Shown: positions 55,463 to 64,000 of the stretch, piece after piece
Position numbering within the stretch: the stretch's first letter is position 1
How the letters are laid out: each line of letters opens with the position of its first letter
From: Aquiflexum sp. TKW24L
GTDB taxonomy: Bacteria; Bacteroidota; Bacteroidia; Cytophagales; Cyclobacteriaceae
Assembly: GCF_023502205.1 (NCBI RefSeq)
Contig: NZ_JAMFLG010000002.1
Span: forward strand, 186,001 to 250,000
Length of the DNA stretch: 64,000 nucleotides
Direction: 5' to 3'
Translations under genes and position numbers: made by a program
The notes under the pieces: generated by a model
Told to the model about the DNA's origin: nothing
What the model saw: the letters and a program-made list of their open reading frames with translations, nothing else
Databases searched by the model: none

Positions 55463-56076
55463 AGACAAGGCTCTTTATCGTCGACGACCATTATTTGGTT
55501 ATTGAAGGAATACGTTCTCTTCTACAGCAGGAAGATGACATTGAATGGATGGGCCATGCTACCAATGGAGAATCCTGTCTTGCTTTTCTTCAAAACCATG
55601 AACCTGATGTTATCCTTATGGATATCAGCATGCCAGGGATGTCCGGAATTGACCTTTGTAAAATGGTAAAAATTAAATTTCCCGGTATCAGAATATTGGG
55701 ATTGAGCACCTTTGACCAAAAGAGTTTTGTAGAAAAAATGATTGAAAACGGGGCGAGTGGATATGTGTTGAAAAACGCCGGGAAAGAAGAGTTATTGAAA
55801 GCGATTATGGCTGCCAAATCATTCAAATCTTACCTGAGTTTTGATGCTGCACAGGCATTGAGAAACCCAAATGACAAAGAATTGCCCGTGTTGACCCGGA
55901 GGGAAAAAGAAGTTCTTGAATTGATAGCTTCAGGCATGACCAATCAGGAAATAGCAGACAATCTTTTTATAAGTTCAACCACAGTCGACACACACCGCAA
56001 AAATCTGATGCTGAAATTCGAAGCTAAAAATGTAGCTGCGATGATCAATCTTGCCGGCAAAGGAGGGTTTTTGTAA
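55459..56076 (+). CDS. NarL/LuxR-family response regulator
   Basis: A 205-residue response regulator. The receiver domain (1-120) has VDDHYLVIEG at the start, phospho-acceptor Asp55 in VILMDISMPGM and the conserved Lys near VLKNAGK. The LuxR-type HTH (about 142-200) reads LTRREKEVLELIASGMTNQE, then IADNLFISSTTVDTHRKNLM. It is translationally coupled to the TPR kinase. Regulators of this type bind inverted repeats of about 7 bases, which fits the 7+7 palindromic boxes nearby, but the link is not proven. Confidence 0.95.
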   Translation: MKTRLFIVDDHYLVIEGIRSLLQQEDDIEWMGHATNGESCLAFLQNHEPDVILMDISMPGMSGIDLCKMVKIKFPGIRILGLSTFDQKSFVEKMIENGASGYVLKNAGKEELLKAIMAAKSFKSYLSFDAAQALRNPNDKELPVLTRREKEVLELIASGMTNQEIADNLFISSTTVDTHRKNLMLKFEAKNVAAMINLAGKGGFL

Positions 56077-56175
56077 GAAATTCCTCTTTTCAATAAGATC
56101 GTTAAAAAACATGGCTCAATCCAAAACCTTAAGGGTTGTTTTATCATTTAAATTTTTTATCCCCAACTTGCAACA

Positions 56176-56790
56176 ATGAATCTGAATCTCTTCGAACCGG
56201 CTACCAATCCCTCCAAAAACTGGCTTCCCAAAGAAGGGATTGTCAATTATTATGGGAAAATTTTCAATCCCAAAGAAGCTGATTTTTACTACGAGGTTCT
56301 CCTGAATACCATCGATTGGAAAAATGATGAGGCACACATTTTCGGGAAAAAGATCATCACCAAGCGTAAAGTTGCCTGGTACGGAGACCGGGAGTTTGAG
56401 TATACTTACTCCAATGCTACCAAGACCGCTTTGCCTTGGACCAAGGAACTGCTGATGCTTAAAGAAGCCATCGAAAAAGAAACCGGGGAGACTTTCAATT
56501 CCTGCCTGCTCAACCTCTACCATACCGGTGAGGAAGGCATGGCCTGGCATAGCGACGGAGAAACAGACCTCAAAAAAGACGGTGCGATCGGTTCGGTAAG
56601 TTTTGGAGCCGAGCGGAAATTTGCCTTCAAACACAAAGAAACCGCCGAGAAAGTGGAATTAATTCTTGAACACGGAAGCCTGCTTGTGATGGCAGGCAAA
56701 ACCCAAACACATTGGCTCCACCGTTTGCCTCCCACCAAAATGGTCAAAAGACCAAGGGTCAACCTGACCTTCAGGACGATTGTTGGTTAA
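56176..56790 (+). CDS. AlkB-like 2-oxoglutarate/iron dioxygenase
   Basis: A 204-residue Fe(II)/2-oxoglutarate dioxygenase of the AlkB family, which removes alkyl groups from nucleic-acid bases. Iron ligands are His125 and Asp127 in GMAWHSDGE and His182 in THWLHRLPP; 2-oxoglutarate is held by the arginines of RPRVNLTFR (Arg194 and Arg200). The length and domain order resemble the ALKBH2/3-like group common in Bacteroidota. It has its own upstream gap of 99 bases and is not linked to other repair genes. Confidence 0.92.
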   Translation: MNLNLFEPATNPSKNWLPKEGIVNYYGKIFNPKEADFYYEVLLNTIDWKNDEAHIFGKKIITKRKVAWYGDREFEYTYSNATKTALPWTKELLMLKEAIEKETGETFNSCLLNLYHTGEEGMAWHSDGETDLKKDGAIGSVSFGAERKFAFKHKETAEKVELILEHGSLLVMAGKTQTHWLHRLPPTKMVKRPRVNLTFRTIVG

Positions 56791-56848
56791 TGAAAAAAAA
56801 ATGTGAAATCAACCGGGGTTTTGGGTTTTGATGGCATATTTCAAAGAT

Positions 56849-57664
56849 TCATCCACCCATAAGCTTCACTCCCTTTTCTTCTCCTTCCCTATCTACTTCA
56901 AAGGTCCAAATGAAATCCCTGCAATCTGCTGATACATTTGAACCGGGGCAAGCCTGTTGGGTGCCGGCTATAACATAGCCATTGTCGTCAGAAGCGACTT
57001 CCAACTTTTCTCCGTATTCATTAAAAAATCCCCCATAAGTCTTCTGCCAAAGGAGCTCACCTGCGGTATCGATATTGAGGAGCAACACGTCATAATTGCC
57101 GGCGCCGAATGAACTGGTAGAACCGAGCACCAAGCAACCGCCATCCTGGGTGGGAAGGATTTCGGATGCTTTGTCATAGCTTGTTCCTCCGTAGGTTTTT
57201 TGCCACAGAATATTGCCCAAAGCATCTTTTTTGGTCACTTCAATGTCGCACTCCGTTTCAGAACCGCAATTCACCGTGGCTACTTCAAAAGCATAATTCT
57301 GGGCTGTTTGACTTTCATTTCTGCTGTTTGGCCAAAGCAAAAATGTTGCGATAGACAATCCGACGAGTGCAAGTGATCCTAGAATAGGAATTCGGTACAA
57401 GGTAAAGGAGTAAAAGAAGCCGTTCATGGTTTTGGGAAGTTTAGAATTTGGAACATCAGTTTTTTTCTGGGAATCCTGCGAAAAAGCGTTCAAATCAACT
57501 TCTAATACCTTGGAAAGTTTCTTCAAAGAATACAGGCTGGGTTTGACTTCCCCATATTCGATTCTTTGAATGGTCCGCAGGGAAATACCGCTTTGATCTG
57601 CAAGATCCTGATGCGTCAATCCTTTGGCAAGTCGAAGGGTTTTGATTTTTTCTTCTAGATTCAC
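56849..57664 (-). CDS. Membrane-anchored XRE regulator with extracytoplasmic propeller-like repeats
   Basis: A protein of about 271 residues. An XRE HTH at the N-terminus (LRLAKGLTHQDLADQSGISL, then RTIQRIEYGEVKPSL) is followed by a linker, one membrane segment (about 93-113, IPILGSLALVGLSIATFLLW) and an extracytoplasmic part with two repeats (GNILWQKTYGGTSYDKASEI and GELLWQKTYGGFFNEYGEKL). Such repeats, with the intervening DGGCLVLGSTSSFGAGNYDV, are typical of secreted propeller proteins in this phylum. The GTG at 57664 is chosen, as no ATG exists. It could pass an outside signal to DNA without a kinase. Confidence 0.8.
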   Translation of the reverse strand: MNLEEKIKTLRLAKGLTHQDLADQSGISLRTIQRIEYGEVKPSLYSLKKLSKVLEVDLNAFSQDSQKKTDVPNSKLPKTMNGFFYSFTLYRIPILGSLALVGLSIATFLLWPNSRNESQTAQNYAFEVATVNCGSETECDIEVTKKDALGNILWQKTYGGTSYDKASEILPTQDGGCLVLGSTSSFGAGNYDVLLLNIDTAGELLWQKTYGGFFNEYGEKLEVASDDNGYVIAGTQQACPGSNVSADCRDFIWTFEVDREGEEKGVKLMGG

Positions 57665-57884
57665 GACCAAATTTCTTGTTTCCTATCCTAAACACAAACG
57701 CCAAACATGCGACATCTTTGTGCCAAATGCAAAACTGCCTTTATATAGGATTGTTTGGAGGAAAATAAATTGTACAATCTTAGCTCTTACCATATCCCCA
57801 ATCCTTCCATTCCTGTAATTCCCGTATCCAACCTCAATGCTTTGATTTACCTTTTAAAGATCAAACCAAACCCATTTTCCCGAT

Positions 57885-59204
57885 ATGAAAAAATTTTACT
57901 TTCTCCTCATCTTGGCTTCATTGCTTGGCCATATTTCTTTTGGAACCACGGCTGCCAATCCAAATGAAAATCACATAAATACCGCCTCTGCTCCGGGCGA
58001 TTACAAATGGGTAGTGGAAGGGTTTGATTGGGGTCCTGCTGTGAACAAAGTCATCCTCAGCTTGGAAGAGTCTGTCAAGGAAGCAAACGCCACAGAATAC
58101 CAAGTATTTGCTACCCGGAGTTTGGCAGGAGCCGAAATACCGGCTGAAAGTGCCTCCGGAAACCGATCAGTAGTCTATGCTTATGTTTCGGATGAAGATG
58201 GTGGTAGGTTGGAAGAAGGCAGGCACATCACGTTGATATTGGCCGTCAGTCCAGTCATGCCACTTGGATCGCCTTTCCAATACACAAGGATCAACAACCG
58301 TGGCTCCAACTATTGGGTGGATTACAAAATGACCATCCTCCACAGCAAAACGGGGAAAGTTTGGAACAATTCTAAAGGCAAAATCATGCCCTTGGTTGAC
58401 CAATATGATCTATCCAAAACATTCCAATACGGAGATGGTCTTTGCATGTCTTATGCTTCCTTTACTCCCAAAAACATCAAGTCAAAAGTTCCTCTGATCA
58501 TTTGGCTACACGGCGGTGGCGAAGGAGGCAACGACCCAACCACTGCTTTGCTAGGCAATAAGGCAGCCAATTATGCTTCACCGGAAATTCAGGTTCTTTT
58601 TGGCGGAGCCTATGTTTTGGCACCCCAAGCCTCCAGCTTTTGGATGCAGGCGGCAGAGGGCATGACACGCGGTAAGGACAACGACATCTTCAACGAAGCC
58701 GTATTCGCTTTGATCCAAGACTTTGTTTCCAAAAACCCCAATATCGATACGAAGAGAATATATGTCGGGGGCTGTTCCAACGGTGGTTATATGTCCCTCA
58801 AACTCATTTTGGAGCACCCGGACTATTTTGCAGGTGCATATATCAGTGCGTTGGCTTACTCTAATGAGTTTATAAGTGACGCACAGGTACAGAAAATCAA
58901 AAACGTGCCGATGTGGTTTATCCATTCCAAAGATGACGAGACCACCAAACCGGATGACACAATCGTTCCTCTTTACCAAAGACTGAAACAAGCGGGCTCG
59001 AAAAATGTGATTTTGTCTTATTATGATAACGTGACAGACATCACGGGATTTTATGGGGGTGAAAATTACCGATACAACGGACATTGGTCGTGGATTTATT
59101 CCCATGCCAATACAGCTAGAACGGACTTAGACGGCTCTCCCGTCATGCTCAACGGTCGCCCGGTAACCATCATGGAATGGCTCGCAGCGCAGAAGAAAAA
59201 GTAG
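57885..59204 (+). CDS. Secreted alpha/beta-hydrolase (esterase/peptidase-like)
   Basis: A 439-residue exported enzyme with signal peptide ending HISFGTTAA. Residues about 40-185 form an N-terminal immunoglobulin-like domain; the C-terminal alpha/beta-hydrolase domain has the oxyanion motif IIWLHGGGEGG (205-215) and the nucleophile Ser298 in GGCSNGGYMS, with candidate acid in SKDDETTKPDD and His in NGHWSWIY. It resembles carbohydrate or polyester esterases and prolyl-oligopeptidase-type hydrolases. The substrate is unknown. It is a single gene with a 220-base gap upstream. Confidence 0.82.
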   Translation: MKKFYFLLILASLLGHISFGTTAANPNENHINTASAPGDYKWVVEGFDWGPAVNKVILSLEESVKEANATEYQVFATRSLAGAEIPAESASGNRSVVYAYVSDEDGGRLEEGRHITLILAVSPVMPLGSPFQYTRINNRGSNYWVDYKMTILHSKTGKVWNNSKGKIMPLVDQYDLSKTFQYGDGLCMSYASFTPKNIKSKVPLIIWLHGGGEGGNDPTTALLGNKAANYASPEIQVLFGGAYVLAPQASSFWMQAAEGMTRGKDNDIFNEAVFALIQDFVSKNPNIDTKRIYVGGCSNGGYMSLKLILEHPDYFAGAYISALAYSNEFISDAQVQKIKNVPMWFIHSKDDETTKPDDTIVPLYQRLKQAGSKNVILSYYDNVTDITGFYGGENYRYNGHWSWIYSHANTARTDLDGSPVMLNGRPVTIMEWLAAQKKK

Positions 59205-59348
59205 AGATAAGAAGTTCCTCGGTCCTGTTTTTAAAAATGATCTTTATATTTATTGCCAATTTAAAATGTGATAGGGATAAATTTGAAGAATTCTCTTCCA
59301 TTCATTTTACATTCTTGACCTATTGCCACACTATTGAAATAGAAAAAA

Positions 59349-59843
59349 ATGCAATCTAAAGAAGAGATTTTTAAACAAACCGAACAGTATATTGAAGGTT
59401 CGGGATTTGAAATTGTCAAAAAAGACGAACAAAGACCTTGGGGAGGATTTTTGGTGATCAATGAAAACCAAGCTTCCCAATTTGCTGCTCAATTTTTTCC
59501 TGAGGAGGATTTTGAATCCCTGAAAATATCAGAAATACTTAGCCCAAAAATCCTTTTGGTAGCTCCTGAAAAGAGACTGAGCTGGCAATACCACTTCCGT
59601 CGAGCAGAAATCTGGCGCTGCATCAAGGGAAAAGTAGCAGTCGGAACAAGCATGACGGATGTGCAAAATGAAATCAAAACCCTTTTGGAAGGAGACAAAA
59701 TCAAGCTCCAACAGGGGGAAAGACACCGGTTGATTGGCTTGGAAGATTGGGGGGTAGTCGCGGAGATTTGGCAACATACAGATGCTTCCCATCCCTCCGA
59801 TGAAGATGATATAGTCAGACTTCAAGATGATTTTGGAAGGTGA
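59349..59843 (+). CDS. Cupin protein (type II phosphomannose isomerase-like domain)
   Basis: A 164-residue cytoplasmic cupin. The barrel covers residues 65-150: PEKRLSWQYHFRRAEIWRCI, then GKVAVGTSMTD and LQQGERHRLIGLEDWGVVAE. This is like the C-terminal domain of bifunctional mannose-6-phosphate isomerase/GDP-mannose pyrophosphorylase. The nucleotidyltransferase half is absent, so it may be a stand-alone isomerase or a sugar-phosphate-binding protein. Not in an operon. Confidence 0.8.
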   Translation: MQSKEEIFKQTEQYIEGSGFEIVKKDEQRPWGGFLVINENQASQFAAQFFPEEDFESLKISEILSPKILLVAPEKRLSWQYHFRRAEIWRCIKGKVAVGTSMTDVQNEIKTLLEGDKIKLQQGERHRLIGLEDWGVVAEIWQHTDASHPSDEDDIVRLQDDFGR

Positions 59844-59985
59844 TAACCTGGGATTCAAATCAACCTTTAGTACATATTTTATTCACTTTATTTACTTTAG
59901 CAGTATTTGTTGTAATTAAATCAAAATAAAATGCATAAATCCAAATTATTATGCTGAAATTTAATTGATCTAAAATATAACCTTT

Positions 59986-61521
59986 ATGGAAAAGTTAAGC
60001 TTAAATAAGCCCAGTTTGTTTTTTGGAATAGGCGTACTCTTTTTGTCCCTATTTTCAATATCGTGTGAGACACAAGATGAAATAAACCCTTCAGTGGAGG
60101 AGTTCAATACCCTCGACGGTAAACCCACTCATCTCTCCGGAAAGTATATTGTGACACTCCATGAAAGCAATATTAATTTCAGGAAAACCGTTGATTATGA
60201 AGATGCGCAGGCAGGTATGAGAAAAGTAGCCGTAGACCTTGTCGCAAAGTTTGGGATAACCCCTATTCAGGTAGACCAAGTGTACGGTAGCTTATTTACC
60301 GGATTTTCGGCCACTCTTTCTCCACAACAGGTAAGCGCTCTAAGGGAGGATCCAAGTGTACAACTAATCGAAGAAGACGGAATTGCCTATGCATTTGCGG
60401 ACATCACCCAAAGCCCGGCGACATGGGGTATCGATAGGATCGATCAGGCTGCTAGGCCATTAAGCAACAGTTATACCTACTCTCAGACCGGAGAAGGTGT
60501 AAAAGTTTACATCTTGGATACAGGAATCAAATATGACCATGTCGAGTTTACAGGTCGAACACAGCAAGGTTATTCTGGATACAACGATAATGGTTCTGAC
60601 TTAAATGGACATGGAACCCATGTAGCAGGAACGGTAGGCGGAACAGTCTATGGCGTTGCTAAAAAAGTAACCCTAGTCTCAGTAAAAGTTTTGGGAGACA
60701 ACGGATCAGGCTCATGGTCGGTAGTATTGGCTGGAATGGACTGGGTGGTAGCCAACAAAGGAACATCCCCCGCTGTAGTCAATATGTCATTAGGAGGCTC
60801 AGGAACAAGCTCCACTATGAATGATGCAGTGAAAAGACTTTATGACGCAAAGATTCCGGTAATCGTGGCAGCAGGAAACTCCAACGTAGATGCTTCAGGG
60901 TTTACCCCAGCAAATGCGCCTAATGCCTATGCTGTAGGTTCGAGCACCAACACTGATGCGCGCTCAAGCTTCTCTAATTTTGGAACAACCGTAAAAGTCT
61001 TTGCCCCGGGATCATCAATCACCTCTGCTTGGTACACAGGTACCACAGCGACAGCAACTTTAAATGGAACCAGCATGGCTAGTCCACATGTGGCAGGTGC
61101 TGCAGCACTCTTGCTTCAGACCAATTCAAGCGCCACAGCACAACAAATCTATGATCTGGTCAGTGCTAATGCTACAAAAGGAGTCATCACTAGTGCCAGT
61201 TCTCCAAATAACCACCTTCTGTTTACAAGGGCTTCAGGTGGAGAAGTGACACCTCCTCCAACAGTTGAACCAAGTCCGATAACACTTTCTGCCACTTGGG
61301 CAAAAGTGTCAGGAAGGCTTCGTGTAAATTTATCCTATTCAGGATTTGCGAGTGGTACTTCAGTGGACATTTTCCGAAACGGGACCAGAATAGCAACTAC
61401 AACCAACATTACAACTTATCAAGACAGGACTAACCTTAAAGGCAGTGGTTCGTTGACATATAAGGTATGCGCGGCGGGAAGTGCTACTTGCTCTTCTACG
61501 ATTACAGTGGCTTACAATTAA
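59986..61521 (+). CDS. S8 family serine protease (proteinase K-like), lipoprotein
   Basis: A 511-residue subtilase. Lipoprotein signal (FLSLFSISC, Cys27), inhibitor I9-type prodomain (about 50-135), catalytic domain with Asp178 in YILDTGI, His209 in GHGTHVAG, oxyanion Asn298 in AAGNSN and Ser363 in GTSMASPHVAG, then a Pro-rich linker (TPPPTVEPSP) and a C-terminal beta-sandwich with two Cys (YKVCAAGSATCSS). It should degrade proteins at the cell surface or after release. Closest in style to proteinase K and aqualysin. A terminator follows at 61548. Confidence 0.93.
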   Translation: MEKLSLNKPSLFFGIGVLFLSLFSISCETQDEINPSVEEFNTLDGKPTHLSGKYIVTLHESNINFRKTVDYEDAQAGMRKVAVDLVAKFGITPIQVDQVYGSLFTGFSATLSPQQVSALREDPSVQLIEEDGIAYAFADITQSPATWGIDRIDQAARPLSNSYTYSQTGEGVKVYILDTGIKYDHVEFTGRTQQGYSGYNDNGSDLNGHGTHVAGTVGGTVYGVAKKVTLVSVKVLGDNGSGSWSVVLAGMDWVVANKGTSPAVVNMSLGGSGTSSTMNDAVKRLYDAKIPVIVAAGNSNVDASGFTPANAPNAYAVGSSTNTDARSSFSNFGTTVKVFAPGSSITSAWYTGTTATATLNGTSMASPHVAGAAALLLQTNSSATAQQIYDLVSANATKGVITSASSPNNHLLFTRASGGEVTPPPTVEPSPITLSATWAKVSGRLRVNLSYSGFASGTSVDIFRNGTRIATTTNITTYQDRTNLKGSGSLTYKVCAAGSATCSSTITVAYN

Positions 61522-61547
61522 TTGATTTATATAAATTGATAAAAGGG

Positions 61548-61573
61548 AAAAGGAGCTCTAGGGCTCCTTTTTC
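61548..61573 (+). terminator. Intrinsic terminator of the S8 protease gene
   Basis: aaaaggagc (61548-61556) with gctcctttt (61563-61571), short loop, then a run of T. Confidence 0.85.
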
Positions 61574-61597
61574 TATGTACTGTCATTCCAAATCCCC

Positions 61598-61701
61598 GAT
61601 TTTTGCTGCGCCTACATTTCGCCAAGCCTTTCAGTTCGGACCTAGAACCCAAAATCAGGTCAGAATGGGTAGCCATATATTTTAACTCACTGGCTTTTCA
61701 G
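61598..61701 (-). pseudogene. katG 3'-region fragment
   Basis: On the minus strand this encodes ASELKYMATHSDLILGSRSE, then LKGLAK, matching [20 protein letters not shown] followed by LRALAE of the KatG at 40314-42602. The flanks read as out-of-frame continuations (AQQ of YAQQDS after one deleted base; an in-frame stop before). The rest of the gene is not recognisable. The interval 61702-62030 holds no gene that I can support. Confidence 0.75.
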
Positions 61702-62030
61702 TCTTTATCTTCAATTTGTTTCGCCTGCTACTTTGTTGTCACTAAATGTGGGTCAACGATCGCAAATTAAGGTCTAATAGACCATGTCAGGAATCACAAA
61801 TTTCTATCTACAATAGACAAATTAAATGATATTTGAAAATCCATAGTCGGAACAACATATCCTGATATATTACAGCAAACCAGACCAGAAACCATCTTTC
61901 AGGGATTTTTGAAGCAATCCGATAGATCGATTTACGATTCAGTTTTTATATTCTATAAAGTATTCAAACTTTTCAAAAAGTTACACTTTATCCAAAAGCT
62001 GGCAGATTTTCATCCATTTGTCCAACCAAA

Positions 62031-62058
62031 AAAAGGCAGCCCATTATGTATGGGCAGC
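62031..62058. terminator. Bidirectional terminator before the TonB receptor 3' end
   Basis: aaaaggcagccca with tgggcagcctttt, one internal mismatch, loop ttatgta; A- and T-runs on both sides. It lies just beyond the stop of the minus-strand receptor. Confidence 0.8.
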
Positions 62059-62081
62059 CTTTTTAAAAAATCACAGCTTGA

Positions 62082-64000
62082 CTATAATTTCAATCCAAAA
62101 GTAAAGTAAACAGTCCTTCCTTCACCTGGCATAATTCCCGGTCCTGGATAACCGCCCGCCCTTCTGGTAAAATACATTTCATTGGTCAGGTTATTGATCC
62201 CTGCTTTGAATATATAGCGTCTTTTGATGTCTGTAGAGGCTGAGATGTCCTGAACCCGATAAGCAGGAATCAAACCAACTGTTGCAGCCGCATTGGATAA
62301 AACGGTGTTGGAAGCGTCCGAGAAAGCATCTCCGATATCACTCAATTGCCAAGTCACAGAAAATCTGTTGTACCGATACGTCACTCCGTATCTATTGATC
62401 TTTCGTGGGGCATTTTCGACCCGGTTTCCTTTGAGGTTACCCGGGACAATTTCACCCTCCCTGACAGAAGTCGTGGCAAAATCTCCGTACCGGGCATCTA
62501 CGAAAGCAAGTGAAGCGAATAGGTGCAGGTAGCCAAATCTAGAAGTTTTGGTGAGGGCGGATACAGGGTCAAACTCTACATATCCCTCAAAACCCTGACT
62601 TACCGAATTGCCCAAGTTGGTACGGAACTGAGAGATAGCTCCATTGTCATCTTGTACAGCAATAGTCCCGATCCTGTCGGCATAATTCAGATAAAAATAC
62701 CCCACATCAAATTTCATCCAATTCTGAATTGCACCACGGTATCCAAAGTCAAAATTGAATCCCCTTGAGTCTTGCAAGTTTTCATCGATGATGTCTGTGG
62801 TGGCCGGAGGTGTGAGGTCCGATATCAGCACAGGCCTATATGCTTGTGAAAAATTAGAATAAAATTCCATGGATGGGGTGATTTTATACTCAGATCCTAT
62901 TCCAACCAAAACGAAATTTCTGGTCGTGTTTTGTGGGAGCAAAATCTGGTCTTGGCCATTGACGATATTGAACAAACCTTCCATGTTGGAGGAGATCCTC
63001 TCGTACCTCAAGCCTGTGGTGAGTAACCATTTGTCTGAAAACCGGAATACATTCTCTGCGAAAGCGGCTTGGTTGATATTGGTGAAATCAAAATCCCTTC
63101 TGAAAACCTCGCCGTCGATAAGGTCAAAGTTCATTTCAGTGCCATTATCTCCGCCACCTACTTGCTTTCTGTCGATAAAGCCGTTGAAATACCGAAGTCC
63201 GGCTGCCAAGGTATTTGATTTGCCAAACAATGAATACTCTGTAATCATCCTGACTTCCGAACCGTAGGTGGTGTAGAAATCCCTATCCACTTGCCTGTTG
63301 CCCATATCATCCTCTTGGTTTATGGGACGCATAAACCCAACTGAATTTCTTTCCGCAAAGGTCCCGAAAGTTTTCCAGCTCAGCTTGGTTTTTTCGCTGA
63401 CGATATATTCGGCAGTCAAAGCCGGAATAAACCAAGGCGTGCTGAACCAATTCCTTTCTCTAGAACTTGACCTTGGGTCTGTGTTGAACTGCTCATCTGT
63501 AAGACCGCCCGGCTGTTGGCTTTCGGTATCCATATAAGTCATTTCCAGTCCGATCATCAGGCGGTTACTGGCGGCGTAATTGACTTCCACATGGGCATGG
63601 TCTGTATTGAAATAGCTGTTTTCTCTCCATCCATTCCCTACACGTTTTTGGTAATAGGCAGTATAACTCCATTTCCCTTCTGTTCCCCCGAGGTAATTAA
63701 AAGTGCTAAAAAGCCCATTGCTTCCCACGGTGTTCAAAGTTTCGAAAGTGAAGCGCGTGGATTTATCAGGCTTTCGCATCACGAAATTCATCAATCCGCC
63801 AAACTGAGAACCATATTGTATAGAAGATGCTCCGCGTACAATTTCAATCTGCTCCACCACTTCCATGGGAGGAGTGTAGTAAGCCTCCGGATAACCCATG
63901 GGATCGGGTGTGATGTCATATCCATTCATCCGGACATTGAACTCCCAAGAGCGGTTTGGATTCAAACCCCGCGATGCAACTCCCAACTGAATCCCTGAAC
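62082..64000 (-). CDS. TonB-dependent receptor, FecA/siderophore-type (incomplete at window edge)
   Basis: At least 639 residues of an outer-membrane receptor whose start is beyond the window. It begins inside the plug domain (IQLGVASRGLNPNRSWEFNV, VEQIEIVRGASSIQYGSQFG, GGLMNFVMRKP) and continues through the whole barrel to GRTVYFTFGLKL, with a terminal hydrophobic residue. The plug wording resembles ferric dicitrate and siderophore receptors (FecA-like), so iron-chelate uptake is likely but not certain. The last 634 codons are complete and no frameshift is seen. A bidirectional terminator follows. Confidence 0.92.
   Translation of the reverse strand, partial: SGIQLGVASRGLNPNRSWEFNVRMNGYDITPDPMGYPEAYYTPPMEVVEQIEIVRGASSIQYGSQFGGLMNFVMRKPDKSTRFTFETLNTVGSNGLFSTFNYLGGTEGKWSYTAYYQKRVGNGWRENSYFNTDHAHVEVNYAASNRLMIGLEMTYMDTESQQPGGLTDEQFNTDPRSSSRERNWFSTPWFIPALTAEYIVSEKTKLSWKTFGTFAERNSVGFMRPINQEDDMGNRQVDRDFYTTYGSEVRMITEYSLFGKSNTLAAGLRYFNGFIDRKQVGGGDNGTEMNFDLIDGEVFRRDFDFTNINQAAFAENVFRFSDKWLLTTGLRYERISSNMEGLFNIVNGQDQILLPQNTTRNFVLVGIGSEYKITPSMEFYSNFSQAYRPVLISDLTPPATTDIIDENLQDSRGFNFDFGYRGAIQNWMKFDVGYFYLNYADRIGTIAVQDDNGAISQFRTNLGNSVSQGFEGYVEFDPVSALTKTSRFGYLHLFASLAFVDARYGDFATTSVREGEIVPGNLKGNRVENAPRKINRYGVTYRYNRFSVTWQLSDIGDAFSDASNTVLSNAAATVGLIPAYRVQDISASTDIKRRYIFKAGINNLTNEMYFTRRAGGYPGPGIMPGEGRTVYFTFGLKL

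Overview
The window looks like a chromosome segment of a member of the Bacteroidota, most probably order Cytophagales (Cyclobacteriaceae-like). The grounds are a gldA-gldF-gldG gliding-motility operon, a TonB-dependent receptor followed by a DUF4249 lipoprotein, DUF5686 and DUF4221 family proteins, the L28-L33-DUF4295-ftsY block, many lipoproteins, and starts without Shine-Dalgarno sequences. This is inference from gene content; no rRNA or tRNA gene was seen.

Layout. 0-5 kb: a lipoprotein, a decayed antitoxin/PIN-toxin pair, a secreted M20 peptidase, an amber-interrupted small gene, a GH13 lipoprotein and a HicB-like remnant. 5-20 kb: dnaN, gldAFG, two large surface proteins, then a TonB receptor with a DUF4249 partner. 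20-34 kb is mostly housekeeping: dnaK, a GroES-like protein, hemB, HAD phosphatases, ornithine aminotransferase (rocD) and P5C dehydrogenase (pruA), which both feed glutamate, a small DUF5522 gene, and rpmB-rpmG-DUF4295-ftsY. 34-43 kb: a metallo-hydrolase/PAS pair, a zinc alcohol dehydrogenase, an unusual hairpin-repeat region, a TlpA-like lipoprotein and a secreted KatG, followed by two gene remnants. 43.4-56.1 kb: an accessory-looking block of minus-strand secreted proteins next to a divergent TPR histidine kinase and NarL-type response regulator. 56-64 kb: AlkB-like dioxygenase, membrane-bound XRE regulator, esterase, cupin, subtilase, a katG fragment and an incomplete TonB receptor.

The most interesting candidate is the 43.4-56.1 kb block. 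A palindrome of form ATCCTGT-N4-ACAGGAT occurs twice (33 bp apart) between the kinase and a FISUMP/astacin-like metalloprotease, and again upstream of two other secreted-protein genes in the block, with a degenerate copy before a third. This suggests a local regulon of the two-component system, with secreted proteins of unknown role as its output.

Intergenic DNA is unusually rich in repeat families: short tracts with a strict 7-bp period, a palindromic element sitting exactly at stop codons, a 161-bp tandem duplication, and two arrays of a roughly 25-bp hairpin unit inside a larger duplication. Several remnants (PIN toxin, HicB, tlpA, M56 peptidase, katG, FISUMP) point to repeated gene loss and rearrangement.
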